From positions 354,189-418,188 of the forward strand of contig BCJX01000014.1 in assembly GCA_001600415.1 (NCBI GenBank): 64,000 nt of DNA, read 5' to 3'. Made by a program: the position numbers and the translations under genes. The notes beneath the pieces are model-generated. The model had not been told where the DNA came from and searched no databases. It saw only the letters and a program-made list of their open reading frames with translations. This DNA is from Pascua guehoae (lineage: Eukaryota; Basidiomycota; Tremellomycetes; Trichosporonales; Trichosporonaceae). This document shows positions 11,426 to 23,970 of the stretch, piece by piece. Numbering within the stretch: the stretch's first letter is position 1; the number at the start of each line of letters is the position of its first letter.

Positions 11426-13558
11426 TCACATGGACGCTCCTGGCACGGCGTGGCTCGACGGCCCAGGCGACTCGTGTGCGTGGAAACGGGTACGGAGGCG
11501 TCGCGGGGTCGTGCCAAGTCGGGACGGCATAGAGCGCAGTACGCGTGGGGTCTCAACTGCCCCTCCCGTCGAGGACGCTGCCGGTTGGGACTGCTGTGGC
11601 TGGGGCTGGTACTGCGACGAGCGCTGATGCTGCGACTCGCGCAGGTGCGACCCTCCTCCTGGGGAGAGCACGGGTGCAGAGCGGGGCTTTCGGGGTGATC
11701 TGAACTCCACGTCGACGAGATCACCAGCAGGATCAGGGTTGTCGTCTCCATCATGCCACTGCACCATGCCCTCTTCGATCGGCTCCCACTTGCCTTTCCC
11801 GACATGTCTGCAGAAGCTCAGTCAGCAAATGATATTCAAGCAGAAAATACAGCAAGCACACCACTACTCACTTGTCGAGAATGTCGCGGCGCGTGTACTT
11901 GTAATTTTCACAGCGCTCGACAATCTTGCGGCGCACGTCGCGGATGGCGATGCGAGTGGCCTCGTCAAGCCCCGGCCAGCCCTGCAGGTGTCCTGACGAC
12001 TTGCCGGTACACCGATTCGTAAATGCGTCCAGCTGGGCGATAGTGCGACGACCCTTGTGGTAAAACGTGCGGAGCGCTTGCGCTTTTTCCACATGCGTTA
12101 GGGTTTGTGGCAGGCTGCCAATCATCGGCACTGCCTTGTGGTTCACACTGAGGTCCTCGAGCAGGGCACAGTAAAACAGCGGAAACAGGCTAGCCACCGC
12201 GGGGTACCTGTTGGCCAAGGCTGAGAGCGGCAGATCCGAGTGCTGGGGCTCGTGGTATGCCACGTACTGCGTGGGCATAACAGCCGGCCTGCGCCTCGCA
12301 CGCTTCGTGGGGCGGAACTCGTCATCGTCGTCAGAAGGTGGCTCTGGAGTAGAATACTCGTCGTCCTCGTCGAAAAAGTCGACATCTTGTGCGTCAGGCT
12401 CGCCCTTTGGATCTGCATAGCTCGTGAAGTGCTGGGATACGTGGTGAGTCGAGGTGGCGACTGGATCGGTCAGCACGGGTTGGTGCTCGAATTCGACAAC
12501 TCACGAGGTCCCGCGGCTGCCGACCCCCCGTCACCCACGGGCTGATTCTGCGGCGTGCATTCAACTGCAGCTGAGGACCAAAAAGGCCCTTGGTAGCTGT
12601 CAAACAGCTTGTCCTTTCCACTATTATTGCAGTTGGCAGCTTTGTGGGATGAGTCGCTGGGGGCGGGGCTCGCGCGGGGCGACGGGCTCGGTGAGCTGTT
12701 TAGCTCGCTTTCGCTCAGAGAGTAGCCGGCGTGCTTGGTATCGTCCTTGTCAAAATGCGACTGGTGCACACGGCCGAGATAAACCGTTTCCGTCAATGGT
12801 TTGGCCTCTGGGGTCATGGGAGGAAAGTAGCTGCCGGGGACAGAGACTCCCAGTCCGACTAGGAACTCGGGCGTGGCGGCAAACTTTGGCGTGTGTTCGG
12901 ATTGCGGAGTGATCAACCGTGCCACAGAGTCCGCCTCAGAGCTCCCAGACGTTCCCGTGCCAGTGCGAACAAGCGACAGGTCAGGCGACAGCATCGACGT
13001 GCCCATATGGCGCAACGAGTCGGTCCGGTGAGTCCCAAACGGAGACTCGTACGGCGTCAGCGGTGGCTGCTGAACCGAATAGCGTGTCCCGTAATCGAAC
13101 GGGCCGTGAGGACTTGGTGATGGCGGTTCCAGCTTTGGCATCATCGAGTGCATACTGGGAGCCTGGTATCCGGGAAGTGGTGGTGACATGACCGGCGGAG
13201 ACGGTTGGGCATAGTCCGGGAACGGGTGGTGGCCGGGCTGCCCAAAGTTTGGCTGGAACGGGATGTAGCCAGGCGGTGGAGGCGCCTGATGAGGTTGGTG
13301 CAGCGCTGCTGCCGTCGAGTGGTACGACGACGTCGGAGTCGGTGGCTGAGTCATCCATGGCGGCTGGAAGTCGAAAGGCGAGCGAGGGACCTCGGGTGAC
13401 GGACGGTCATACGGAACGCCTTGAGGTAAGGGGACTTGCTCGGTGGTGGGTCGCAGCTCTGGAGAGCAACCTCCGGCCGTCGCCGTGTGGAGGCTCTGGT
13501 ACATGAGGTGCTGGTGCGAGTGGGGGCTCCCCATCCTGGGGAAGGGGTATGCGTCCAT
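11426..13558 (-). CDS. Proline-rich protein of unknown function, 674 aa
   Basis: Three exons read from ATG 13558: 13558-12505, 12460-11872 and 11807-11426. The introns are 44 and 64 nt with consensus borders, phases agree, and the total is 2025 nt. The N-terminal half is Pro/Ser/His-rich and probably disordered. An acidic stretch with DEDDEY and DDDDEF precedes a basic cluster (KRARRRP) that could be a nuclear signal. The most conserved-looking part follows: an alpha-helical segment with FPLFYCALLEDLSVNHKAVP, then HVEKAQALRTFYHKGRR and RRKIVERCENYKYTRRDIL. I do not recognise the family. The composition suggests a nuclear or regulatory protein, which is only an inference. Confidence 0.75.
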
Positions 13559-16500
13559 AATGGCTAGAGGTAGGGATGTGATTTGACAGATGATAGTGAC
13601 GTCTTTTGGTAGCAAGCGGTGTTCAGGGGATAGACGTGTTTGCGACAAGCGAGGCGAAAAGATGGCCGCCACAGAGGTGTTTTTGCCCGAACAACGTTGT
13701 TTCAGACTGGAGTATGGCGTTGCCAGTGTCTGGGTAGAGCCTGGGACAGACAGGTTTCAAACTGAGTGGAACAAGTAGTGGCGGATAGGGAGTCAGAGGT
13801 TGCAGACAGAGGTCGCACTGTTTGACGGCTTTGGTCTGAGAGCGAGGCGTTGGCGGCGGTGACCAAGGGACGAGCGTCGGCTGTCAGGTCGGACGAGTCG
13901 GAGAGGGAAAACGGGGGTTGGTGTGTGGAAGGCGCGTACAGGCGATGGCCCGAGCGCTGCGCACAGCCTCGTCTCTTGCCGAGAAGTGTGCCCTAGCTGG
14001 AGAATACCAGCGACTAGTGGCAAGAGGTGGGCTCGGAAAGGCTGTTGCAGTCATGCAGAATGATGCGCAAGGAGCGGTCGATGTCGAGTAGGAAAGAATC
14101 GGCGGTACGGGGACAAGGACGATTGTCGACGATCGTACCGGAGAAGCCGCGGGCGGCAAGAGTGGAGGTCATTCGAGGGCCAGTTGTTGATACGTGAACC
14201 GAAAAGCAGGTGTCAGCAGGTGCTCGGTGGAGGACTCGGATCAGGCCAGACTAAATGTCACTGGAAAGCCACGGACCTCGCCAAGCCGGCGACAGTTTTG
14301 GAAAGAACGAGGGATACAGTAGGAGGGGAGGAAAAGAAGGATGGAGAGGAAGGCCGGGACGAGAAAGCGGTGAGTCGCTGGGACCGTGGTACGCAGGGGC
14401 CGTAGGGGAAACGGCGGTCACCACGGGGGAGTGTTGTGGAATGTATCACGAGCACCGACCGGGCCGAGGAATGCAGAATCTCTCACCTTTTGTCGCGAAC
14501 AGGAATGAGAACAACGTCTGGAAACGACTTGTAGAGTGATAGAAGGAAGGCAAAAGCGAGAGAAGTTGAGAGGGGGGTAGGGGGGTAAAGGGGCGAAGAC
14601 GGAATGGAAGGATTGCAGCAATGTGGTGGGCGGGCGGTGACGCCTGTTTGCACTGCACAGCTGGCTTTAGGGATAGCAGCGCAAGGACCTCTACTATGGT
14701 GCGCGCAGCTTGGAGGCTGCTGGTGCAAAGTTCCTGTTGGCTGGATGGGAGGGGTACGAGTCGAGGGTGCCTCGAGTGTGACGTGTGCAAGCGGCGTATT
14801 TGGTGGTTTGTGGGCGGGGGATATCGGGATACTCGAGATATGACAAGGGAGCAAGCAAATCGACGTGTTGGTGAGCCAATGAGTAGTACGTTTGCGGGCG
14901 ACGCTTCGGGGGGGTAAGGGTCTGGGTGGGGAGTGAGCACGGCCCTCCGGATGGGGTAGTCGACAACGTACAGTACGGGCCGCACGGTGGGTAGTTGGCC
15001 CAACTCGTGGCGATGACGAGCCAACACAAAGTGCTTGTCTGAAGTGACCCAGTGTTGAAAAGGGGGGAGCGGCGGTGGTGAACACGTTTCTGATCGACAA
15101 ATGAAGAAGCTGTTGACGTTGGAGGGATGGGTTGGATGGCGAGTCGGAGGATAAAAGGGGAGGGTATCGACGTGACGGTGGGTGGCAGGGGATGGATGGA
15201 CAGACCCAAAAAAGGAGGGGGTGGGGGGGTGTCTGACATGATATCAGAAGACGAGAGTGCAAAGATATGCTTGACGGCTTGACAGCCAGCCTGCTGCTTG
15301 CTGCTGCTTGTGCTTCTGCCCCGTTGCGTGCTGCTCGACAAGTTGCAGGCGTGACTCCCGGCGGCCCAGCAATGTCGACTGAAGCCAAGGAACCCGACTC
15401 GGGCAGCGGGCCGTGCGCCGTGGCCGAGAACCGTGCACGGGGCGTTCTTGGGTGGCGAGCGAAGGTTTACTCTTTGTTGCGTTTCGTCCGAGTAAAGTAT
15501 TGAGCGCGGCGGGGGCGGGCGGGGGGGGGGACGGTTCCATGGCATGGATCACCGATGAGAGACGCGTCGTGGATGCCGATGGATCGGATTGGCGTGAGGT
15601 ACGAGGGGAGAGGGCTGTCAAGTAGCATCCGATCAACAAGCTCGTGTCTGTGACTATCGCTAGGACAGCAACCACGTCGTGCATGTCGGTCCACGAGCCA
15701 TGTGCCGGTGCACGATGCACGAGGAGCATGGTCCCCACAGAACGCACAGGCTGCCGGTCGACCGGGACGAGAAGAAGGACACGGGGGTGGGTGAATGACG
15801 ACCTCGCCCGCTTGTTACGAGCAGAGTAGCAGTGACCCAAGTGGCGCTTGGATCTTGATCCATCCGCACTGGCCACCTCTTGTCGAGTTCACACAAGCAA
15901 GACATGCCGCAAACAGCTGTGCACCTGCCTGCCTAGCCGCCGCCACATACCTCGAGGGACCCTCTCGGCTTGGTCATGGAATAATGACCACCCAAAGCCA
16001 CTGTGCGCCTTGCCAAACTGAACGTAGCAGGCAGCCGCAGAGAGCTCGCTCGGTACAGCCAGCGAGCCACAAGGGTAATAATGGACAGGACAGCGCACGG
16101 GGAGCTCTGTTGTGGCGCCGGGGCTCCGGCTGCTCCCGGATGGCTAGCGTACATTCCCCAACCTCGAGCGGGGCGGAGCGGGGCGACGCGACGCGACGAG
16201 ACGACGCCGACAGTGATCGTGACGCGACGGGCGCACGGGGGGCGGCGCGGGAGGGCGTGATCAACATGTCACCGTGACTGCGCCGGGCGTCGACCCAGTA
16301 TCACAGTGGCTCATGGTTACTCCGAGCTCAGACTGCCGTCCATGCCACTCAATTGTCCTCGGATCAGATCCGAGGCGGGCTGCCACCGAGAGGCTGGATC
16401 CGAGACACGAAGCCTACTGGCCCCAAAAACTGCCCAACAGTGCAAACGAAGACTCGGGCTTGCTGGCCCCCTTCCACGCCCACGTCCTGGCAATTAATGG

Positions 16501-18574
16501 CAAGTGAGCTGTAGTGGCAGATGGTGGTCTGTGCGCCGTCTCGGCGAGGCCATACGTCCATTATTCGTCATCCAACGGCTCGCAAAAGACGACACACCCT
16601 GATGCTGGCGGCCAGAGCCGAGCCAGACGAGACAGGGTGTTTGTTTTCGTTTTTCGAACATGTTATTGTTCTCGACAAGTTTGAGGCCAGTCGTGCCCGT
16701 CGGCTGGGATGGTCGATGGCTGTGGCGTGTCGCAGACGACCTCACAGACCGCCAGCGAGTAGTGCAGGCACCAACGCTGGTGGCGGCTGAGGCGGTCGTG
16801 GCTGGTGGCGAATGGCGCGGGCAGCATCTCGACAACCTCCCTCCCATTCTTGCCCACTGTGCATTATATACATGGCTGTACTCTTTTTTTTTTTTTTCTA
16901 TCTCATCCATGTACGTGGAGGACGAGCAACGCTTGGAGGTCGTCGACCATGCCACGGCCGAGCACGGGGGCGGGTGCTCCCACTCTTGGAGAGTTGCAAG
17001 TTTTGCAAGGTGGAGTATGCATTGCAATAATGAAAGCGGGTGTGCGGCGTTGGATCGGCAACACACTCACTTCTCGAAGGCGCTGGCAGGTACGATGACT
17101 GGCGTCGCAGCCATTGGCTACCAGGCAGCAGACCCAAGGGGACCAAAGAGGCCAAGAGGGGACACGTCGAAATGTGATCGATCCCAAACCCGTGGATCGC
17201 GGACGCGCCCCGCGCCCAAACACGGACTGGGACACGTTCCTGAACAAGAGGCCATGCTCACGCCTAAACCACACACCAAATGTGCCTGGGCCGCATAAAC
17301 CGTTTAGCACCAACAATGACGCAATGGTAGTCCTAATCGTTCCCAGCTAGGTGCTAGCTGGGTGGAAAACTAAGCTTACAAACACGATCTCAAGATTGTA
17401 AAATGGAGTTTGGACGGCGCCCGTATGGTTATGCCGGTTCCAGCTTTATGGTTCCCATGCGCTGTTCCGGGATCCCTTCGGCAGCCCATCGGCATGTCGC
17501 CAGGAACCACCTGCCAAGACAAGGAAGGCTCTTGCTTGTATATGCATGCACGCGACGGCGGTTACCAAGCTTCCAGTTTATTTCACAATTCACAAAGTGA
17601 GGGATTTATGAATCTTTGGGACGCACCAGAAATCGCAAAATGGAGGATAGATTCCCTAAGCTCCGGTGGCATTCCACAATGATCGGGTTGGCACTACCTA
17701 CTGTCCAGTTCTGACCCCACACACTTGCCGCATGGATCACGCGCTCAGGCGGTCACAGCCGCCGGCATTTGCCGCCGACATGTTAAGCTCGAAGCCTCAG
17801 AAGCCAAGCCTCTGCAGGTCAGCTGGTCAGTCGCCTATGCTGCCCCTTTTGGCAATTCGACGAGCCTGGGCTCCACCTCGTATCGGTGCTCGCTGCTCCA
17901 GACCAGGACATTGACTTGGCGGAAACTACAAGAGGAACAAGAATGCCAAAGGACCTTGGAGCTGACGTACCGGTTACTTGTCAAACTGGACACGATGATG
18001 GTGGGTGGCATGTGGCGTGCATATGATACTTCTCATGTTCGAGACGAATGTCTGATAATCTACAACAAATACAGCCGCAGCACGTGCCGCGGAGAACGAG
18101 AGGCCCAGAGGCCCAGAGGCGCCGCGGGGCGGAAAGGGGCCGCGGCGGGGCATGAGTTACGGGAGGGGCGCAATGTAGGCGCCGGCGCCGAGATGAAGAT
18201 GGACGTTGCGAGTTATGGGTAACGAGGTAACGGAAGTGCGGAAGCATCGGCGTGGGGTGGGAGCCAAGTGATAATAGTGTGGACCGAAGGGCGAGGACAA
18301 GGGGCAGTGGGGGACGGGGGACGGAGGTAAAGGACATGTGCACGGGGCGACGGACGCCGACCGAGAGGATTAGGGTCGAAGCAGCATGTTTGAAGCATGG
18401 GGTGTTTCAGTCACGATACGAGTGTGGCAACGGCAAAGCCGCTGCTCAAGGGCGAGCGAAGCAAGCTTGTGTGCGCCACACACATCCGTGCGACCATGTC
18501 CGATGCGCTCCACTTGTCCGCTCCTGCTCTGCCCGCGCTTCTGGACCGCAACGAGCGGGACGCGATTTCCGCCC
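13559..18574. other. Long non-coding stretch; its left part is probably the leader of the 674-aa gene
   Basis: On the minus strand, roughly 15.5 to 13.6 kb is pyrimidine-rich, as in long fungal 5' leaders. A donor-like AAAAG/GTGAGA at 14487/14486 and an acceptor-like CTCTAG at 13564-13569, five bases before the start ATG, would delimit a 5' UTR intron of about 923 nt. The rest, including a T14 run near 16888, shows no recognisable gene; the open frames look like shadows of low-complexity sequence. Confidence 0.4.
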
Positions 18575-18814
18575 CTAGGAGCGGCGGACGCGCGCGGCGT
18601 TGGCGTCTGCACTGGCCGCAGCCACAGCGACTGATGCGGGGCTTGGGGACCGCTCCGCCCGGCGCGCAGCGCTCGTGCGATATGCGTTGTAGACCGAGTG
18701 GACGAGGTCGGCAAAGTGGGGGCACGTGTGGGCGCTAGGGGGCGTGCCACGGGTGGAGCCGGAGGTGGCGCGGTGGTGGTTTTCGCGCGGTGCGATAGTG
18801 ATAGGAGACGACAT
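18575..18814 (-). CDS. Possible small protein, 79 aa
   Basis: The frame opens at ATG 18814 in good context (ATAACCATGTC) after a C/A- and C/T-rich leader-like stretch. It encodes a short protein with a conserved-looking core (HTCPHFADLVHSVYNAYRT) and a basic/Ser-Pro tail. No family is recognised. It could also be the first exon of a larger gene, since the stop codon comes soon after an Ala-rich segment. Support is codon use and start context only. Confidence 0.35.
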   Translation of the reverse strand: MSSPITIAPRENHHRATSGSTRGTPPSAHTCPHFADLVHSVYNAYRTSAARRAERSPSPASVAVAAASADANAARVRRS

Positions 18815-20956
18815 GGTTATGTAGCGTTTGAGTTGATGGTGTGGGTGATGGTGTGCAAGAGTCCAAGAGCGTCGAGCACGAGTGAGGTTATGTACGACAC
18901 CGAGTGGTGACCGAGGTGCGAGATGCAGAGAGGTGGTGGGAAGTGCCGAAGTGGAGTTGGATATAGTTGGGTGGGTGCAGGATATACCCGGGATCGATGA
19001 GGAATGGCGGATGGACGAGGGGTTTACGGGAGTGCAGCTGTGGTGGGGAAGTGCGTGGATGAAGAACTGGTGCTGAGAGGGTTGGGCTGGAAGGGCTGGG
19101 GGTTTATGAATGCATGGTGTCGAGCGTGTCTGAGGCTTCTGTATCATGTTGTGGGGTTGAACGTGGTACGATAACCTCCCAACCCGATCCCAGGCGTGAT
19201 CCACGATGTGTCCGTAGACCGTTTGTCTCTCGTATCATGGGGTCTGGGCCGTGGGCCGTGAGCCAGCCGCGCGCTGCAAGCGTTGCAAGCGCGGCGCGCG
19301 GCGCAGGCATGCTGTGCTGTTGCACAATGTTTGGGTTCCGGACAGTGCCGGAGGGCAGTTCCGTCCTCTCCCCGGTGTCGCACCGTCGCCGGAGATGGGC
19401 GGTATCGGATCGAGGCACCAGAGCCCAATAAAGGTGTGCAAGAACCAGTCGCGGCATCTTGATCCAGAATCGCGCCAGAAGGCACACAACGCACGTACAC
19501 CTTCCGACATGGCCCGTAGCCCACAATTTACTTCAGCCACATTACAGTCGCCTCCGCTCTGCAAATGGCTATCTCGGGCGTTTATTTGCTTGTCTTGGCG
19601 CATCTCCGGATGCACCCTGCACCCCACTCCCCACTCCACTCTGCCCCGCAACCCCAATCCCATACCAGCCGATACAGCCCCCCTGAGTTCGAATCGACAG
19701 TGCGGAAAAATCTCCCGAGCACGACCGCTCACGCGACCGCATAATGGCGACATGCTTTCCTGCCATGTCCATTGCGTACTTTGCAGATCTCGTGATCCTA
19801 CGCGACAACGTACATCTGCACGTGCCAAAATTTTCCGCGTCGCGCCTGGCCCCCATCAGCACGTAACTGTCTGCACAGATCTGGGACGGGGGCCATGCAT
19901 GGTAGCGCAAAGTTGACATGAGTTCAAGAGGGTGGTACGCGTCTGCACGTGACCCGGCCGGAAATTGGAGCCGCGTCTCAAGGTCGCGTCGGGCGCTTCC
20001 GTCGAGAGGAACCAAAAATGACAGACGGGTAAACCGACCCACTCGAAACCCACGACGTCTCCGTCATCAGACAAGTCACGGGGTCAAAATTATCGGCCCC
20101 GAAACATAGGCATGCAAGGTGTCCTTGTTAACTGAATTTGGAAGTATGCAGGCCTAATGACTTTTCTTTGTTTTGGGCGCCTAGGTGAAATATCGATTCA
20201 GCTATCTATTCGAGCCGCTTGCGCCATCAAGTCTAGTCGTAGTATTCCGTATTCGGAGTAAGAGCTAGCGAATGCGTGGCACGCGATTGCATGGCGCATG
20301 CACAGAGGTTGCTATCATGCCTATGGAAATGGCTTGGCGGTGCTGGCATGCTGGCAGTGCTGGCTTGGGCCCACGGCCTCGGGCTGGAAGAAATAAAATG
20401 ACATGGGGGTGGAGGGTGGACTTTTTTGCTGAGCTAAGTCAAAGGGACTAAAAAGCTTTGGACCTGACAAATCTCAGTGGCACCAGTGGCGGGGCCTTTG
20501 CCCCCGTCCACGCCTGGGTGCCAGCCTGGGTGCACGCCTGGGTGCACGCCTTGCAGCCTGGCTCGCTGGCCGCTGCCCAGCAAGTGTCTGCATGTCTGGC
20601 CATCCCGCCCGTGCGCTGCCGCCGGCGTACCGCGTGCCGCCCCCCCCCCCCAGCTTAAGCCAGGTTGCTTGCTCATGACAACCCGCGACCGGACACTTGG
20701 CTGGCCAGAGCTCTGCTTGCACTCGACCCATCTCAATCTTTTGATTACAACTCACTATCGTCCTCAAAAACCCACCACTCTCTCACACACACACTACACA
20801 CCACACCCACCACCACAACCCCCCACCCCACACATACACACAAGACCCGCACGCGACTCGACCATTGGCATCTTCATCAGCACAAGCGAACATCCCCAAA
20901 AGTTGTCCTTCTCCCGCCACCCATTGCCACCGATAACAAGCCACCACTCATCCACC
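18815..20956. other. Intergenic; promoter of DRE2 at its right end
   Basis: I see no gene. Four 12-bp repeats of the type cacgcctgggtg lie at 20509-20556. From about 20740 a C/A-rich stretch (CACACA, CCACCAC) leads to the DRE2 start and is probably its 5' leader. Confidence 0.5.
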
Positions 20957-21989
20957 ATGGCTACCACCTCCGCCGTCCAGGTCGTGGTCGGTTCGCTCCA
21001 GCGTTCCGACGACTACCAGCGCATTCTGTCCGAGCTCAAGAGCACCGGCGCCCAAGTGTCTGGCGAAATGGTCGACCGCATCCTCGACAATGGTGAGCAA
21101 GTTGGCTGCTGCCTTTCGTGCCAAGCCATGACTAACTCGCCATAGCTACCAACTTCCCATCTCCGCCGCTTGCTGTGCACCTCGTGCTGCCGCTCCCGCT
21201 CCCTACCGAGCTCTTTTCGCGCATCCCGTCGTCGACAGAGGTGTTTGTCCACCCCGGTAGTGTCGCGCCAGACGCCAAGGCGGGTGTGCACAGCGCCCTC
21301 ACCCAGGCTGGCTATGCGCCTTCCTCGAGCACCTCGCCGGACGTGATTGCGTTTACTTCGCCGGCCGCGTCGTCGTCGGCGTCGACGTCGACGTCTACCC
21401 CGGTCTCGGGCTCCACGTCGGGGGCGGCGGCCCCGCTCGCACGTCCGCTCACCCTCAAGCGGCGCGCAAACAAGGATGCAAAGTCTGCGCTGTGGGCCAT
21501 TGACTCGCCCCTCTTGGCCGACGGCGGCTTCTCGCTCCTCACCCCCGAGGACAAGCAGCGGCCCGTGTGCGTCTTCCCCGCCGCGGACGGCAAGCCCGTC
21601 AAGCGCCGCCGCGCATGCAAGGACTGCACGTGTGGTCTCGCCGAGCTCGAAGACGAGGAGAACGAACGCTCCGCTGCAGCCGTCAAGGAGGCCCAAAAGG
21701 CGTTCTTCCTCGAGGGCGACGACGATATCCCCGAGCACGTCCGCAACGCCACGGTTGGCGTCGAGGGCGTCTGGCCCACGGAGCGCAGGGCAGAGGCAAA
21801 GAAGACGTCGTCGTGCAACAGCTGTTACCTCGGAGACGCGTTCCGCTGCGGGTCCTGCCCCTACATGGGTGAGTTGAGAAGAGCATGTTTTTTTTTGTTG
21901 CACAGGCCCCTCTAGCTTACACATTTCCAGGCCTGCCGCCCTTCAAGCCCGGCGAGAAGGTCCAGATTTCCATCTCGGACGACCTCTAA
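20957..21989 (+). CDS. DRE2: Anamorsin/CIAPIN1 homologue, cytosolic Fe-S cluster assembly factor
   Basis: Dre2 passes electrons from the diflavin reductase Tah18 to the cytosolic iron-sulfur assembly machinery; this is established for the family. The 305-aa protein is of normal length. It has an N-terminal methyltransferase-like part, a Ser/Thr/Ala linker (about residues 105-146), and the C-terminal CIAPIN1 domain. The Fe-S ligands are visible: C187, C203, C206 and C208 (C-x15-C-x2-C-x-C), then the twin motif C269-x2-C272-x7-C280-x2-C283 and the ending [13 protein letters not shown]. Exons are 20957-21092, 21146-21868 and 21931-21989. Introns of 53 and 62 nt have consensus ends and the phases fit. 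The gene converges on the GAR transformylase gene, with 305 bp between stop codons. Confidence 0.95.
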
Positions 21990-22294
21990 GGCTCCCTCTC
22001 GCTCGCTCTCTCGTTGCGGCTCTCGGCTGAGCCCTTGTTGTAAGCCGCCGCGCACACGCACGGTCGGCGTGTACCATACCACACACATCAGCGTCTAGAA
22101 TAGATCCGTCAGGTAGCAAGCTGTAGCGCTGTGCCGTCTTGACAGTGGCAGAGAATGTTTTCCCACATGACCCCCCGTCGTACAGCCACGTCGATCACGT
22201 CACAGTCGGCTCACGTGTGTTGCCAGCCCTTGCAAAAACATGCATCCCGATAGTTTTACACATGAACAGTATCGTATCTCTCTCTACTAGTGCT

Positions 22295-23384
22295 CTACTC
22301 GTTGATGGCGACCTTGGCGACCTTGTCGGCGAGGTCGGCGGTCTTGTCGTCGCCGTCCTTGTCCTTGGTGTTGTCAATGACAATGGTCTGCTCCTTTTCG
22401 AGCTCTTGGAGCACGAGGCGCGTGCCCTCGACGATAATCTCGTGCTCGACCGCGTGTATCCTGGCCTCTACGTCCTCGAGCGTGTCGTCCTTCTTGATCT
22501 CGACCTCGCGGACGACGAGGGGCTCGCCGGCGTCGACCTCCTTGATGACGCGGTGGACCATTGCGCCGGTCCGGTCGACCTCGCCCTTCTGGAACGCCTC
22601 AAATGCGCGGGGAATGGCGGCGGCACCGTCAAACGCCCCCGGGAGGGCCGGGTGGAGGTTGATGCAGGGGATGGGGAACGCCTGCCTGATGGGCGGGAGG
22701 GGCAGCTGCTTGACCTTTGTCTCGAGGAGCTCCTCGGCCGGGGCGACGTGCGGCTCGGTCGAAGCCACCACCTCGGCCTTGGTCGGCGGCGGCAGGGCGG
22801 GCGCCAGAGGGGGCGGCGTGTGGCCGTTCAAAATGTCCAGAAAGCCGTCGGACAGAATGTGCATCCACCCAGCAAGCACGACCACGTCGGGGCGCGACTC
22901 GAGCACACGCCGTGCCACCTCGGCGTCATAGTCGACCCGCGTCGAGCCCGGGTTGCGGTTCAGGAACGTCTTGAGCGCACAGACCGACGTGGGGACGGGC
23001 GGCGATGCCTTGGCCGCACGCTCCAGCCCGTACGCGTTTGAGCGCGACGACAGCACGTATGTCACCTGCGCATTCGGCAGGCGCTCGCTCAGAGACGCGT
23101 CAAGAAGCGCCTGCAGGTTGGAGCCTGGGGCATGTTAGCTTAGGTCCATGGAAACAGCAAGGGGCGGGGCCGCCGAGCCGCCGAGACGCAGCCGACACGG
23201 CTCGCGCACGCTATCACTGTTCGAGTAATGCTTCAAACATAAAGTCACCCCGACAGGAGCATGTCCGGACGGCAGCCTCAAAGAGAGAGAAAAGGCGCTT
23301 GTGCGACTCACCCGAACCCGAAATGAGGACGGTGATGCGCTTGATGCGCTTCTCGGGCTCGATAGTCTCGTGCAGCGTGGGCAT
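22295..23384 (-). CDS. ADE8: Phosphoribosylglycinamide formyltransferase (GAR transformylase)
   Basis: The enzyme transfers a formyl group from 10-formyltetrahydrofolate to GAR, the third step of purine synthesis. Two exons (23384-23312 and 23124-22295, intron 187 nt) give 300 aa. The substrate loop ISGSGSNLQALLD spans the splice. Catalytic residues are in INLHPALPGAFDG (N180, H182) and KEVDAGEPLVV (D222). The protein is longer than typical fungal forms of a little over 200 aa. About 50 Pro/Ala/Glu-rich residues are inserted before the INLHP motif, and a Lys/Asp-rich tail is added. An in-frame ATG lies 15 codons upstream (23429), but 23384 has the better context (CGCCATGC). It is divergent from the His-rich gene at 23971. 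Confidence 0.93.
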
Positions 23385-23970
23385 GGCGAATGACGGGGGT
23401 GTGGCAAGCGTGTTGCAACAAGTGGTCAACAGTGAGAGCCAGTGGTCTCAAAAGAGTTCGAACTTTGCACCTGGCCTCTTCGTTTTGAGACAAACCGAGC
23501 CGAGTTGTAATAATGACACTATCAGGCACCGTCTAGGGCGTTGCAGATATTTTGGTCCCGCCCTTGACGGCTTTTGACGTGTAAACGAGTGGCGCTGGGC
23601 GCTGGGCGACGGGGCGACGGAGCGCTCAGCGCTCAGCGGCGCCATTCCATGCTGCACCACTACTGCAACAACGGGCAGGCACCGACGACCCACAGCGACC
23701 AAACGAGCACATGGGCACAACTGTCAAACCCTCTACACCACCTGCAAAACAATTACCACTGTACGCCCCACTACAGCACCACCAACGCATCTCGAGCCGA
23801 CATTGTCTCCGACCTTGACCGGCGCGACCCCGACCAGAGCGCTCCCGGTGTGATCACCGGCCCCGCCAGCCAGAGATCTTTGGGTCGTTAGCAAGCGTCT
23901 CCCTCGCCTCCCTTGTCCGTTACTCTTTGGTGACAACACTGCTCGTACACTCGTTACATTCTCTGCACCG
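23385..23970. promoter_or_regulatory. Shared promoter region of ADE8 (-) and the His-rich gene (+)
   Basis: This 586-bp divergent intergenic region holds an imperfect GC-rich inverted repeat at about 23589-23645: gcgctgggcgctgggcg facing agcgctcagcgctcagc. It also has CA-rich stretches before the plus-strand start. No canonical TATA box is evident. Confidence 0.4.

Noticed and set aside
14483..15388. 301-codon minus-strand open frame rich in Pro/Ser/His
   Set aside because: Composition is that of a pyrimidine-rich leader. It has no domain, and overlapping frames on the same strand look equally open.
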